NCBI RefSeq assembly: GCF_036641015.1
Contig: NZ_JAVWFO010000021.1
Location: forward strand, 1 to 29,977
Reading direction: 5' to 3'
Source: Anaerorhabdus sp036641015
GTDB lineage: Bacteria; Bacillota_I; Bacilli_A; Erysipelotrichales; Erysipelotrichaceae
DNA: 29,977 nucleotides
This document shows, piece by piece, positions 24,480 through 29,977 of the stretch. The notes below the pieces were generated by a model. It worked only from the letters and a program-made list of their open reading frames with translations, did no database searches and had not been told where the DNA came from. Every line of letters starts with the position of its first letter. The first letter of the stretch is position 1. The position numbers and the translations under genes are program-made.

Positions 24480-25490
24480 CTAAAATGTAACTAGGTTACG
24501 TGTTATCTTATTCGAACGTAGTATCGTACTTATTATTTGTCCAATAATAAATATTAATATTGGAATCCATATTGTAAAACTAACTGCATTATAATCAAAG
24601 AATTCTCTAAGAATACCTAATAAATATAAATGCATAGCATAAACACCAAATGTATTTACACTTATATATTCAATTGTTTTAGACACTTTAACATTTTTAA
24701 TTTTAATATTAAAGAAGAATGTAAAGATTAAAATATTCCATATCATGACAAAGAAATTATCATAGAAAAATTCTGCATACGTTGTACCATAATAGTTTAA
24801 ACCCATATATATTTGATATGCTATTATTACTATTGAAAACAATATTAATATAATAAAATGCTTCCACGTTTTAATTTTATTTTGAATTTTACTTCTTATT
24901 TCTGGTTTACCAAGAAACCCTCCAATAAAGAAATATGCAAAGTGATTCCACAATCTAAAAGTTTGGGTAACTGATGATTGAATCAATGGTCGTCCTAACT
25001 TAACAAATAATACATTTATAATATCCATACCAAAACACAATACAAAACATGTTCCAACCATAATTAAAGCCCATTTTCGATTTTGAAATATTTTGTGTAA
25101 AATTGGTAAAAATAAGTGAATCAGTATCAATGCTCCAATAAACCAAAATTGCCAAACTGGTCCTTTTTGTAATAATGATTGAAATGTACTCTCTATTGGA
25201 TTAATCCATGTCTTATTAGTGATATAATATAAACAACTAAATATTGCACACCATGCAAAGACGATTCCTAACATCTTTAATGACTTTTGAAATTGTCTTT
25301 TAAACGTAATCTTGTTTTTATTTAATAATAAGTATCCATTTGTCATAAAAAGCAGTGGTATTGCACATCCGCTTAAATAATAAACTACTTGTTCAGCAAA
25401 AGTAGTTGGAATATCTACTATATGTAAGCAAATAACCGCAAAACTCGCAACAATTTTAATTAAATCGATTGCAACTTCCCTTTTATGCAT
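24480..25490 (-). CDS. Acyltransferase-3 family membrane protein
   Basis: Polytopic membrane protein (336 aa, about ten helices) of the acyltransferase 3 family, which transfers acyl groups (often O-acetyl) to cell-surface sugars. The start REVAIDLIKIVASFAVICLH has the catalytic His23 after the first helix, and the blocks SGCAIPLLFMTNGYLLL and WQFWFIGALI are typical. It lacks the C-terminal SGNH esterase domain found in OatA-like proteins, so it is the short WecH-like form. It has its own promoter and is followed by ygiQ after 31 bases. The acceptor is unknown. Confidence 0.88.
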   Translation of the reverse strand: MHKREVAIDLIKIVASFAVICLHIVDIPTTFAEQVVYYLSGCAIPLLFMTNGYLLLNKNKITFKRQFQKSLKMLGIVFAWCAIFSCLYYITNKTWINPIESTFQSLLQKGPVWQFWFIGALILIHLFLPILHKIFQNRKWALIMVGTCFVLCFGMDIINVLFVKLGRPLIQSSVTQTFRLWNHFAYFFIGGFLGKPEIRSKIQNKIKTWKHFIILILFSIVIIAYQIYMGLNYYGTTYAEFFYDNFFVMIWNILIFTFFFNIKIKNVKVSKTIEYISVNTFGVYAMHLYLLGILREFFDYNAVSFTIWIPILIFIIGQIISTILRSNKITRNLVTF

Positions 25491-25520
25491 TTTTATTCTC
25501 CTTTTTTAAAGATACCTACA

Positions 25521-25549
25521 ACAATAACCGTTTTATTACTTTTTTTCAA
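25521..25549 (-). promoter_or_regulatory. Probable promoter of the acyltransferase gene
   Basis: On the minus strand TTGAAA and TATTGT are 17 bases apart, about 30 bases upstream of the start codon and its AAAGGAG site. Confidence 0.45.
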
Positions 25550-25585
25550 GTTTTTTAAATATCCCAAAATTCACCCAAAATTATA

Positions 25586-25594
25586 TGATATAAT
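25586..25594 (+). promoter_or_regulatory. Extended -10 promoter of the phosphodiester glycosidase gene pair
   Basis: TGATATAAT is a perfect extended -10 element (TG, one base, TATAAT). No good -35 box is seen at the right distance. The start codon with its AAAGGAG site is 37 bases downstream. Confidence 0.6.
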
Positions 25595-25631
25595 ACTAAG
25601 GCTGTATTTTTAGACTAAGAAAGGAGACTGT

Positions 25632-26630
25632 ATGGCGAGAAAAAGAATTAAATCAACTGTAAAATTAAAAACAAAACAGACTTTTCTAGTATCTGTTACT
25701 GTTATTATATCTATACTTATCACAAGCTATATAGCTGCTTTAATTATATTAAGAGGACCATCAACCACTTTAAGTAATCTAATTACTAGTACAATGATGG
25801 AAACTCGTAGAGGTAAAGCTTTAGCTCATTTATTCTTCTCTAGCAATGAAATAGAGACAATCTTACAAAAAAACACCTTAGTTAAAACGGATAAAGTAAC
25901 CGATTATACCGAAGATGAATTTGTTATTCCAGAAGATGAAAAAGACAATATTGAAATAATTGATATTAATGGTTCAACTTATAAAGGAAAACTTATGATT
26001 ATAAGAGATCCTTCAAGAATTCAATTAGGTGTTAACTTATTAATGGAAACTGAAAGTCAAAAAGGATTCTTAGTTGAAGAATTTGTGGCAAGTGAAAACG
26101 CTATTGCTGGTATTAATGCTGGAGGTTTTGATGATCCAGGAGGAAAAGGCGATGGCAGTATCCCTTATGGTATTGTTATAAAAGATGGTGAACTTATTAG
26201 TGGAAAATTAACTGATTATAACTCAATTATTGGATTTAACGATAAAAACCGATTAGTAGTAGGAAATATGACAGCTGAGCAAGCTTTATCATATAATATC
26301 GTAGATGCCGTAACCTTCGGTCCTATTTTAATCGTAAATTATGAACCAGTAGCAATTACTGGTACAGGTGGAGGTCTAAATCCACGTACAATTATTGGTC
26401 AAAGAGAAGATGGTTCTGTTTTACTACTTGCTATTGATGGTAGACAAACAACTTCATTAGGTGCAACCTACAGTGACTGTATTGAAATCATGATGGAATA
26501 TGGCGCTATGAATGCCGCTAACTTAGATGGTGGTTCTAGTACTGTTATGGTTTATGATGGACAAATTATAAATAACGTTGTTTCAATGAATGGAGATCGT
26601 CGAGTACCTACGGCGTGGATAGTGAAGTAA
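25632..26630 (+). CDS. Membrane-anchored phosphodiester glycosidase family protein (NAGPA domain)
   Basis: A 332-aa protein with a basic N-terminus, one membrane anchor (about 18-40) and an outside domain from about 120 of the NAGPA/DUF2233 family, which cleaves sugar-1-phosphodiester bonds. Family blocks are GINAGGFDDPGG, IPYGIVIKDGEL, LLAIDGRQ and the near-C-terminal NLDGGSSTVM, whose Asp is conserved. Homologues are found near exopolysaccharide and teichoic acid genes, so a cell-wall polymer or its glycosyl phosphates is a plausible substrate. It is immediately followed by the next membrane-anchored gene and is probably co-functional with it. Confidence 0.85.
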   Translation: MARKRIKSTVKLKTKQTFLVSVTVIISILITSYIAALIILRGPSTTLSNLITSTMMETRRGKALAHLFFSSNEIETILQKNTLVKTDKVTDYTEDEFVIPEDEKDNIEIIDINGSTYKGKLMIIRDPSRIQLGVNLLMETESQKGFLVEEFVASENAIAGINAGGFDDPGGKGDGSIPYGIVIKDGELISGKLTDYNSIIGFNDKNRLVVGNMTAEQALSYNIVDAVTFGPILIVNYEPVAITGTGGGLNPRTIIGQREDGSVLLLAIDGRQTTSLGATYSDCIEIMMEYGAMNAANLDGGSSTVMVYDGQIINNVVSMNGDRRVPTAWIVK

Positions 26631-26631
26631 T

Positions 26632-27696
26632 ATGAAAAAGAAACCAAATTCGAAAATTGAACTTAGCTTCTATAAGCATATATTCCGCTTATTTCTTGTT
26701 TTCTTAGCTATTGGGTCTTTCTTTCTCGGTCTACTTTGGGTAGGTCTTGATTATTATGAGAGCGTTACTCCTAATGGTGCGTTAGTACATTATACCCAAT
26801 TAGTAAAAGATGGTAAATTTGAAGAAATCTATGAGGAATCAACAAAAGTTTACTTACAATATAACGAAAAAGATGAATACATTAATTATTTAGAGAAATT
26901 TTATAGCAATGTGGATATGAGTAAAGCTGCATTTACCAAAACCTCTTATTCAACATCTGAATATCAATATTATGAAATGTCAGTTGATGGTGAAACCATC
27001 GCTACATTAGAACTTAAAAAAGATCCAAAGAAAAACAAATGGAATGTAAGAACACTTACAGATGCGCGTAGTTTCACCATTGAAACTGATTTACCTGATA
27101 TAGAAATGAGTATCAACAATTATCCAATTGAAAAAGATCGTATTAGACAAGAAAATGTTGCTGCACACGCCTTTAACAATTTAGATAATATTGAATTATC
27201 ACCATTGATTAATCAATATTATATTGATAATCTAGTTGGCGTACCTACAATTACTACCGCGAATTCAAATTATGTGGTTGTAAAGAACGCAACAGAAGAT
27301 ATATTCTATGCAGGTACAAAACCTAGTGATTCAGAAATGGTAGAATATAAACAATTAATCGAGAATGTTGCTGAAACATATTGTATGTATATCACTGAAG
27401 ATGTAACATTTGCGACATTACGTAAATTACTTTACACAAAGACAAGCTTCTATGATGCTATTCGTTCGTTCGACAATTCATTCTTTTCAACTCATGATAG
27501 AATTGAATTTGGTGATATGAATGTATTCGATGTTGTAGAAATTGGTGATGATGGTTTAATTGCATCAGTATCATTTGATTACATTGTCTATATTGGTGAT
27601 CGCTCACAAACATATAGCAATACATATCAAATGTCGTTTCTAAATATAAATGAAAACTGGTTACTTACTAACTTAGTTATCGCGGAGTCAAATTAA
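26632..27696 (+). CDS. Uncharacterised membrane-anchored protein with two probable NTF2-like domains
   Basis: A 354-aa protein that I do not recognise as a named family. One membrane anchor (about 19-39) is followed by an outside region. The first part (about 48-160, with LVHYTQLVKDGKFEEIYEES) and the last part (about 235-354, with DRSQTYSNTYQMSFLNINEN) both look like the cone-shaped NTF2-like/MecA-N type fold, in which a helix pair precedes a curved sheet. It starts one base after the stop of the glycosidase gene, so the two are translationally coupled, and it ends at a shared terminator. It may bind the same envelope polymer or act as a partner of the glycosidase; this is inference. Confidence 0.65.
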   Translation: MKKKPNSKIELSFYKHIFRLFLVFLAIGSFFLGLLWVGLDYYESVTPNGALVHYTQLVKDGKFEEIYEESTKVYLQYNEKDEYINYLEKFYSNVDMSKAAFTKTSYSTSEYQYYEMSVDGETIATLELKKDPKKNKWNVRTLTDARSFTIETDLPDIEMSINNYPIEKDRIRQENVAAHAFNNLDNIELSPLINQYYIDNLVGVPTITTANSNYVVVKNATEDIFYAGTKPSDSEMVEYKQLIENVAETYCMYITEDVTFATLRKLLYTKTSFYDAIRSFDNSFFSTHDRIEFGDMNVFDVVEIGDDGLIASVSFDYIVYIGDRSQTYSNTYQMSFLNINENWLLTNLVIAESN

Positions 27697-27716
27697 AAGG
27701 GCATAGCCCTTTTTTA
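27695..27716. terminator. Bidirectional terminator between the envelope pair and cysK
   Basis: AAAAGGGC and GCCCTTTT form an 8-bp stem with loop ATA, and T runs stand on both sides, so it can end transcripts from both converging genes. It directly follows the plus-strand stop and overlaps the stop codon of cysK. Confidence 0.88.
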
Positions 27717-28637
27717 TTTGAATAAATCTGTAGATAAATACCTTTCTCCAGTGTCAGGTAATAATACTACAATATTTTTTCCTTTATTTTCTTTTAATTT
27801 TGCATAATGTATTGCCACAGATAATGCTGCACCGCTTGATAAACCTACAAGAATACCTTCTTTTTTACCAAGTAATCGCGCTGATTCAATTGAATTTTGC
27901 AATGTTGCGGTTTCTATTTTATCTACAACTGATGGATCATAATTAATTGGAACAAAATTAGCTCCTATTCCTTGAATCTTATGAGGACCTGCTATACCTT
28001 CTGTTAATAATGGTGAATCCTTTGGTTCAACACCAATAATTTGAGTATCCAAACTATTCATTTTTAGTATCTTACCTACTCCACTAATTGTCCCACCTGT
28101 TCCAATACATGCGACAAACATATCTACATCATTTTTCAAATCCCTTAATATTTCTATTCCTGTAGTTTGCATATGTGCACTAGGATTTGTTGGATTTTCG
28201 AATTGTGATGGAATGAACGAATTCGGCATGTTTGCTGCTAATTCGTGCGCTTTATCAATTGAACCCTTCATACCTAACGAACCTTCCGTTAAAACAAGTT
28301 CTGCACCATATTGTTCAATTAATTTTCTTCTTTCAATACTCATTGTTTCAGGCATTACAAGAATGCAACGCATGCCTAAAGCAGCAGCTACCATTGCTAG
28401 ACCTATTCCGGTATTTCCACTAGTTGGTTCTATAATAGTAGCATCTTTTTCAATGTCTCCTTCTTTAATAGCTTCATTAATCATATTATATGCAACACGA
28501 TCTTTAACACTTCCTCCTGGATTAAAAAATTCAACCTTTGCATATAAGTTTGCTTCAAGACTCAATTCTTCAATCAAATTATTCAATTTGACTAATGGTG
28601 TTTCACCAATTGTTTCTAATATATTATCTACTTTCAT
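27714..28637 (-). CDS. cysK: Cysteine synthase (O-acetylserine sulfhydrylase)
   Basis: PLP enzyme (307 aa) that makes cysteine from O-acetylserine and sulfide. Lys45 in FNPGGSVKDR binds PLP, EPTSGNTGIGLA is the substrate loop, and GTGGTISGVGK binds the PLP phosphate; the C-terminal SSGAALSVA block is also present. The C-terminus is short and ends in DLFK. It is divergent from cysE, whose product makes its substrate, and the two often form one complex. No T-box or S-box leader is visible in the short 5' region. Confidence 0.94.
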   Translation of the reverse strand: MKVDNILETIGETPLVKLNNLIEELSLEANLYAKVEFFNPGGSVKDRVAYNMINEAIKEGDIEKDATIIEPTSGNTGIGLAMVAAALGMRCILVMPETMSIERRKLIEQYGAELVLTEGSLGMKGSIDKAHELAANMPNSFIPSQFENPTNPSAHMQTTGIEILRDLKNDVDMFVACIGTGGTISGVGKILKMNSLDTQIIGVEPKDSPLLTEGIAGPHKIQGIGANFVPINYDPSVVDKIETATLQNSIESARLLGKKEGILVGLSSGAALSVAIHYAKLKENKGKNIVVLLPDTGERYLSTDLFK

Positions 28638-28657
28638 TTTATATACTCCTTTAAAAT

Positions 28658-28666
28658 ATTATAGCA
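28658..28666 (-). promoter_or_regulatory. Extended -10 promoter of cysK
   Basis: On the minus strand TGCTATAAT is a perfect extended -10 element about 20 bases upstream of the cysK start, next to its AAAGGAG site. No convincing -35 box is seen. Confidence 0.55.
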
Positions 28667-28683
28667 CTCAATAATTAATATGG

Positions 28684-28712
28684 TTGAAATATGCACCATA
28701 GTTTTATATGAT
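28684..28712 (+). promoter_or_regulatory. Probable promoter of cysE
   Basis: TTGAAA and TATGAT are 17 bases apart, and the cysE start lies 24 bases beyond the -10 box. The cysK and cysE promoters nearly abut, so a single regulator could act on both. Confidence 0.6.
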
Positions 28713-28736
28713 ATATCTCTAAGGAGAATTTACCCT

Positions 28737-29243
28737 ATGTTTAATGACTTAAGGAAACAAATACAACACATAAAGAAAAGCGATCCTGCATCTAGGAATG
28801 CTTTTGAAATAATCTTATTATACCCAAGTGTTCATGCGATTGCTTGGCATCGACTATCAAATTTGTTATATAAAGCCCACCTTTATTTTCTTGCTAGAAT
28901 GTTCTCTCAACTCGCAAGATTTTTAACAGGTATTGAAATACATCCAGGAGCCACCATTGGTCATGGGTTATTCATTGATCATGGTATGGGAGTAGTTATT
29001 GGAGAAACAACTGTCATCGGTGATAATGTCCAATTATTCCACGGTGTTACCTTAGGGGGTACAGGAAATGAACATGCCAAACGTCATCCAACTATTGAGG
29101 ATAATGTAGTAATAGGTACTGGTGCAAAGGTTTTAGGTAATATTACTATTGGTGAAAATTCTAAAATAGGAGCAAATGCTGTCGTATTAAAAGATATTCC
29201 ACCAAATTCCACTGCTGTTGGAATCCCAGCTAAAATCATATAA
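28737..29243 (+). CDS. cysE: Serine O-acetyltransferase
   Basis: Left-handed beta-helix acetyltransferase (168 aa) that makes O-acetylserine from serine and acetyl-CoA, feeding CysK. The N-terminal helices carry HAIAWHRLSNLLY, and hexapeptide repeats run through GIEIHPGATIGHGLFIDHGM, with the catalytic His of IDHGMGVVIGE and of LFHGVTLGGTG. The frame is open from 28680, but the ATG at 28737 follows AAGGAG and the promoter, and gives the usual MFNDLRKQIQ start of short Firmicutes CysE. It lacks the longer N-terminal domain of E. coli CysE (273 aa). Confidence 0.93.
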   Translation: MFNDLRKQIQHIKKSDPASRNAFEIILLYPSVHAIAWHRLSNLLYKAHLYFLARMFSQLARFLTGIEIHPGATIGHGLFIDHGMGVVIGETTVIGDNVQLFHGVTLGGTGNEHAKRHPTIEDNVVIGTGAKVLGNITIGENSKIGANAVVLKDIPPNSTAVGIPAKII

Positions 29244-29269
29244 AAAGTGTATCGCTTTGATACACTTTT
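29243..29269. terminator. Bidirectional terminator between cysE and the lipoprotein gene
   Basis: AAAAGTGTATC and GATACACTTTT form an 11-bp stem with loop GCTTT. It starts at the cysE stop and overlaps the stop codon of the converging lipoprotein gene. Confidence 0.88.
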
Positions 29270-29858
29270 AGTTTGTTTTTATGCCATATCCCCAAATATT
29301 ATTATCATTTGTATAAATAGTTTCACATTTATAGTCATTTATTGTTTCTTTTTCTATTTCTTCATCACCTATAGCTACACATCGATTATATCCATCACTA
29401 TCTTGAAATAGCATTGTATATTCATCGAGATTAGATACCACTATATCGCATGGTTGATTTGGATCTATAGCTCCTTTTGTATCACAAGTTGAATCAATAC
29501 TTATGTTTGTATTTGGTGTACTTGTTGCTTGCTCACCTTCCGGTTTTACAATAATAGTAAATGGTTCTTCACTTTTATTACCGCTTGTATCTCTAGCAAC
29601 ATATTTCAAATAATACTCACCTACTTTATTAAAGTTAACATAACCAGATACTTCAACATTACATGCAAAATCAATATCATCATAGGCATATGCCGTCTCA
29701 TAGTTTATAGGATTTCCAACAGTAGTTTCAAAAACGTAATTCTTAACATTTATCCATGGAGCACTAGTATCTTTCATTTCTTCTGCATTATTAGTTGGTG
29801 TAGCACTACACCCAGATATTAACAGTATGCAGAAAAGACATAATTTTAATAGTTTCAT
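29268..29858 (-). CDS. Ig-like domain lipoprotein, uncharacterised
   Basis: Predicted surface lipoprotein (196 aa). The chosen start MKLLKLCLFCILLISGC has a lipobox LISGC, lies 9 bases after AAAGG, and avoids 29 extra residues of the longer open frame. The mature part has a single DUF5011/Ig-like domain with the pattern VGEYYLKYVARDTSGNKSE, as in Gram-positive surface repeats. After a Thr/Asn-rich linker comes a C-terminal part with several cysteines (DSTCD, QPCDI, NRCVA and YKCET), which could form disulfides or a small cysteine-rich fold. The function is not known. Confidence 0.75.
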   Translation of the reverse strand: MKLLKLCLFCILLISGCSATPTNNAEEMKDTSAPWINVKNYVFETTVGNPINYETAYAYDDIDFACNVEVSGYVNFNKVGEYYLKYVARDTSGNKSEEPFTIIVKPEGEQATSTPNTNISIDSTCDTKGAIDPNQPCDIVVSNLDEYTMLFQDSDGYNRCVAIGDEEIEKETINDYKCETIYTNDNNIWGYGIKTN

Positions 29859-29879
29859 ATTCATCAACCTTTCCATTCT

Positions 29880-29888
29880 ATTATAGCA
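29880..29888 (-). promoter_or_regulatory. Extended -10 promoter of the lipoprotein gene
   Basis: On the minus strand TGCTATAAT is a perfect extended -10 element about 21 bases upstream of the chosen start codon. It supports the shorter reading frame, because the longer frame would start upstream of this promoter. Confidence 0.5.
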
Positions 29889-29899
29889 AAGATGCATAC

Positions 29900-29922
29900 A
29901 AAAAAGAATCAAACTCTTTTTT
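29900..29922. terminator. A/T-rich hairpin, possible terminator
   Basis: AAAAAAGA and TCTTTTTT pair over 8 bp around a 7-base loop. Because the arms are A and T runs it could work in either direction. It may end transcription from a gene beyond the right edge. Confidence 0.35.
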
Positions 29923-29977
29923 AATAGCTTCCACGTGTAAAACACGTGGTTCTGACTTAACCCTATAAGGGCTATTA
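29922..29977. mobile_element. Nested hairpin structure, possible end of an IS200/IS605-like element
   Basis: TAATAGC (29922-29928) and GCTATTA (29971-29977) are exact inverted copies. Between them lie a perfect 8-bp hairpin, CCACGTGT and ACACGTGG with loop AAA, and a small CCCT/AGGG hairpin. The element would continue past the window edge. Subterminal hairpins of this form are typical of IS200/IS605 ends, but no transposase is visible, so a structured intergenic repeat is also possible. Confidence 0.35.

Noticed and set aside
28213..28674. A 153-codon plus-strand open frame antisense to cysK.
   Set aside because: It lies fully against a well-conserved cysK, and its composition follows the complement of cysK codons.
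28638..28736. A possible T-box or other cysteine-responsive leader before cysK or cysE.
   Set aside because: The whole divergent gap is about 100 bases and both leaders are under 25 bases, too short for a T-box or S-box; only promoters are seen.
1..29977. CRISPR arrays, complete insertion sequences, phage genes or toxin-antitoxin pairs.
   Set aside because: No regularly spaced repeats, transposase, integrase or typical toxin pair was found on either strand.

Overview
The window is an AT-rich stretch of a low-GC Firmicutes chromosome (standard code, TGA used as a stop, strong AGGAGG-type ribosome binding sites, many U-tailed hairpin terminators, several PTS operons, a RAT/BglG antitermination switch, LacX-, YfhO- and YgiQ-type genes). 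The mix of PTS sugar operons, a short CysE and AT-rich intergenic DNA would fit an Erysipelotrichia-like gut bacterium, but the genus cannot be read from this sequence alone. There is no gene-free stretch longer than about 280 bases; the longest gaps (12768-13044 and 18130-18322) are filled by regulatory sites and terminators.

Region 1 (1-8556) is an L-ascorbate (ula) locus. On the minus strand, starting at 6791, it runs ulaG (lactonase), ulaC, ulaA, ulaB (PTS IIA, IIC, IIB), an uncharacterised beta-propeller-like protein, ulaF/araD (4-epimerase), ulaE (3-epimerase), a Cof-type HAD phosphatase, and the first codons of a further gene that may be a transketolase subunit. The decarboxylase UlaD is not seen. 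Divergently, on the plus strand, lie a two-TM helical-repeat protein and a DeoR-family regulator (probable UlaR). The 188-base divergent region holds two good promoters threaded with repeated operator-like motifs.

Region 2 (8583-12971) is an aryl-beta-glucoside PTS operon on the minus strand: a promoter, a leader with a RAT sequence overlapping a terminator, bglF (IIBCA), bglA (6-phospho-beta-glucosidase) and, last in the operon, a LicT/BglG antiterminator. It is followed on the map by tRNA-Leu(UAA) and tRNA-Cys(GCA), which share a promoter and a terminator (13011-13269).

Region 3 (13310-18256) is a polyamine ABC transporter operon on the minus strand: an XRE-cupin regulator, potA, potB, potC, potD. 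PotA is about 150 residues longer than usual because two Ig-like repeats sit inside its TOBE domain. Two matching 17-bp palindromic operators flank the regulator promoter.

Region 4 (18323-29977) holds mostly housekeeping and envelope genes: yfhO (GT-C glycosyltransferase-like), a ygiQ-aldose epimerase-nagB-trxA cluster, an acyltransferase-3 membrane protein, a plus-strand pair (phosphodiester glycosidase plus a membrane-anchored protein with probable NTF2-like domains), divergent cysK and cysE, and an Ig-like lipoprotein. The right edge has a nested hairpin structure that looks like the end of a mobile element, possibly IS200/IS605-like.
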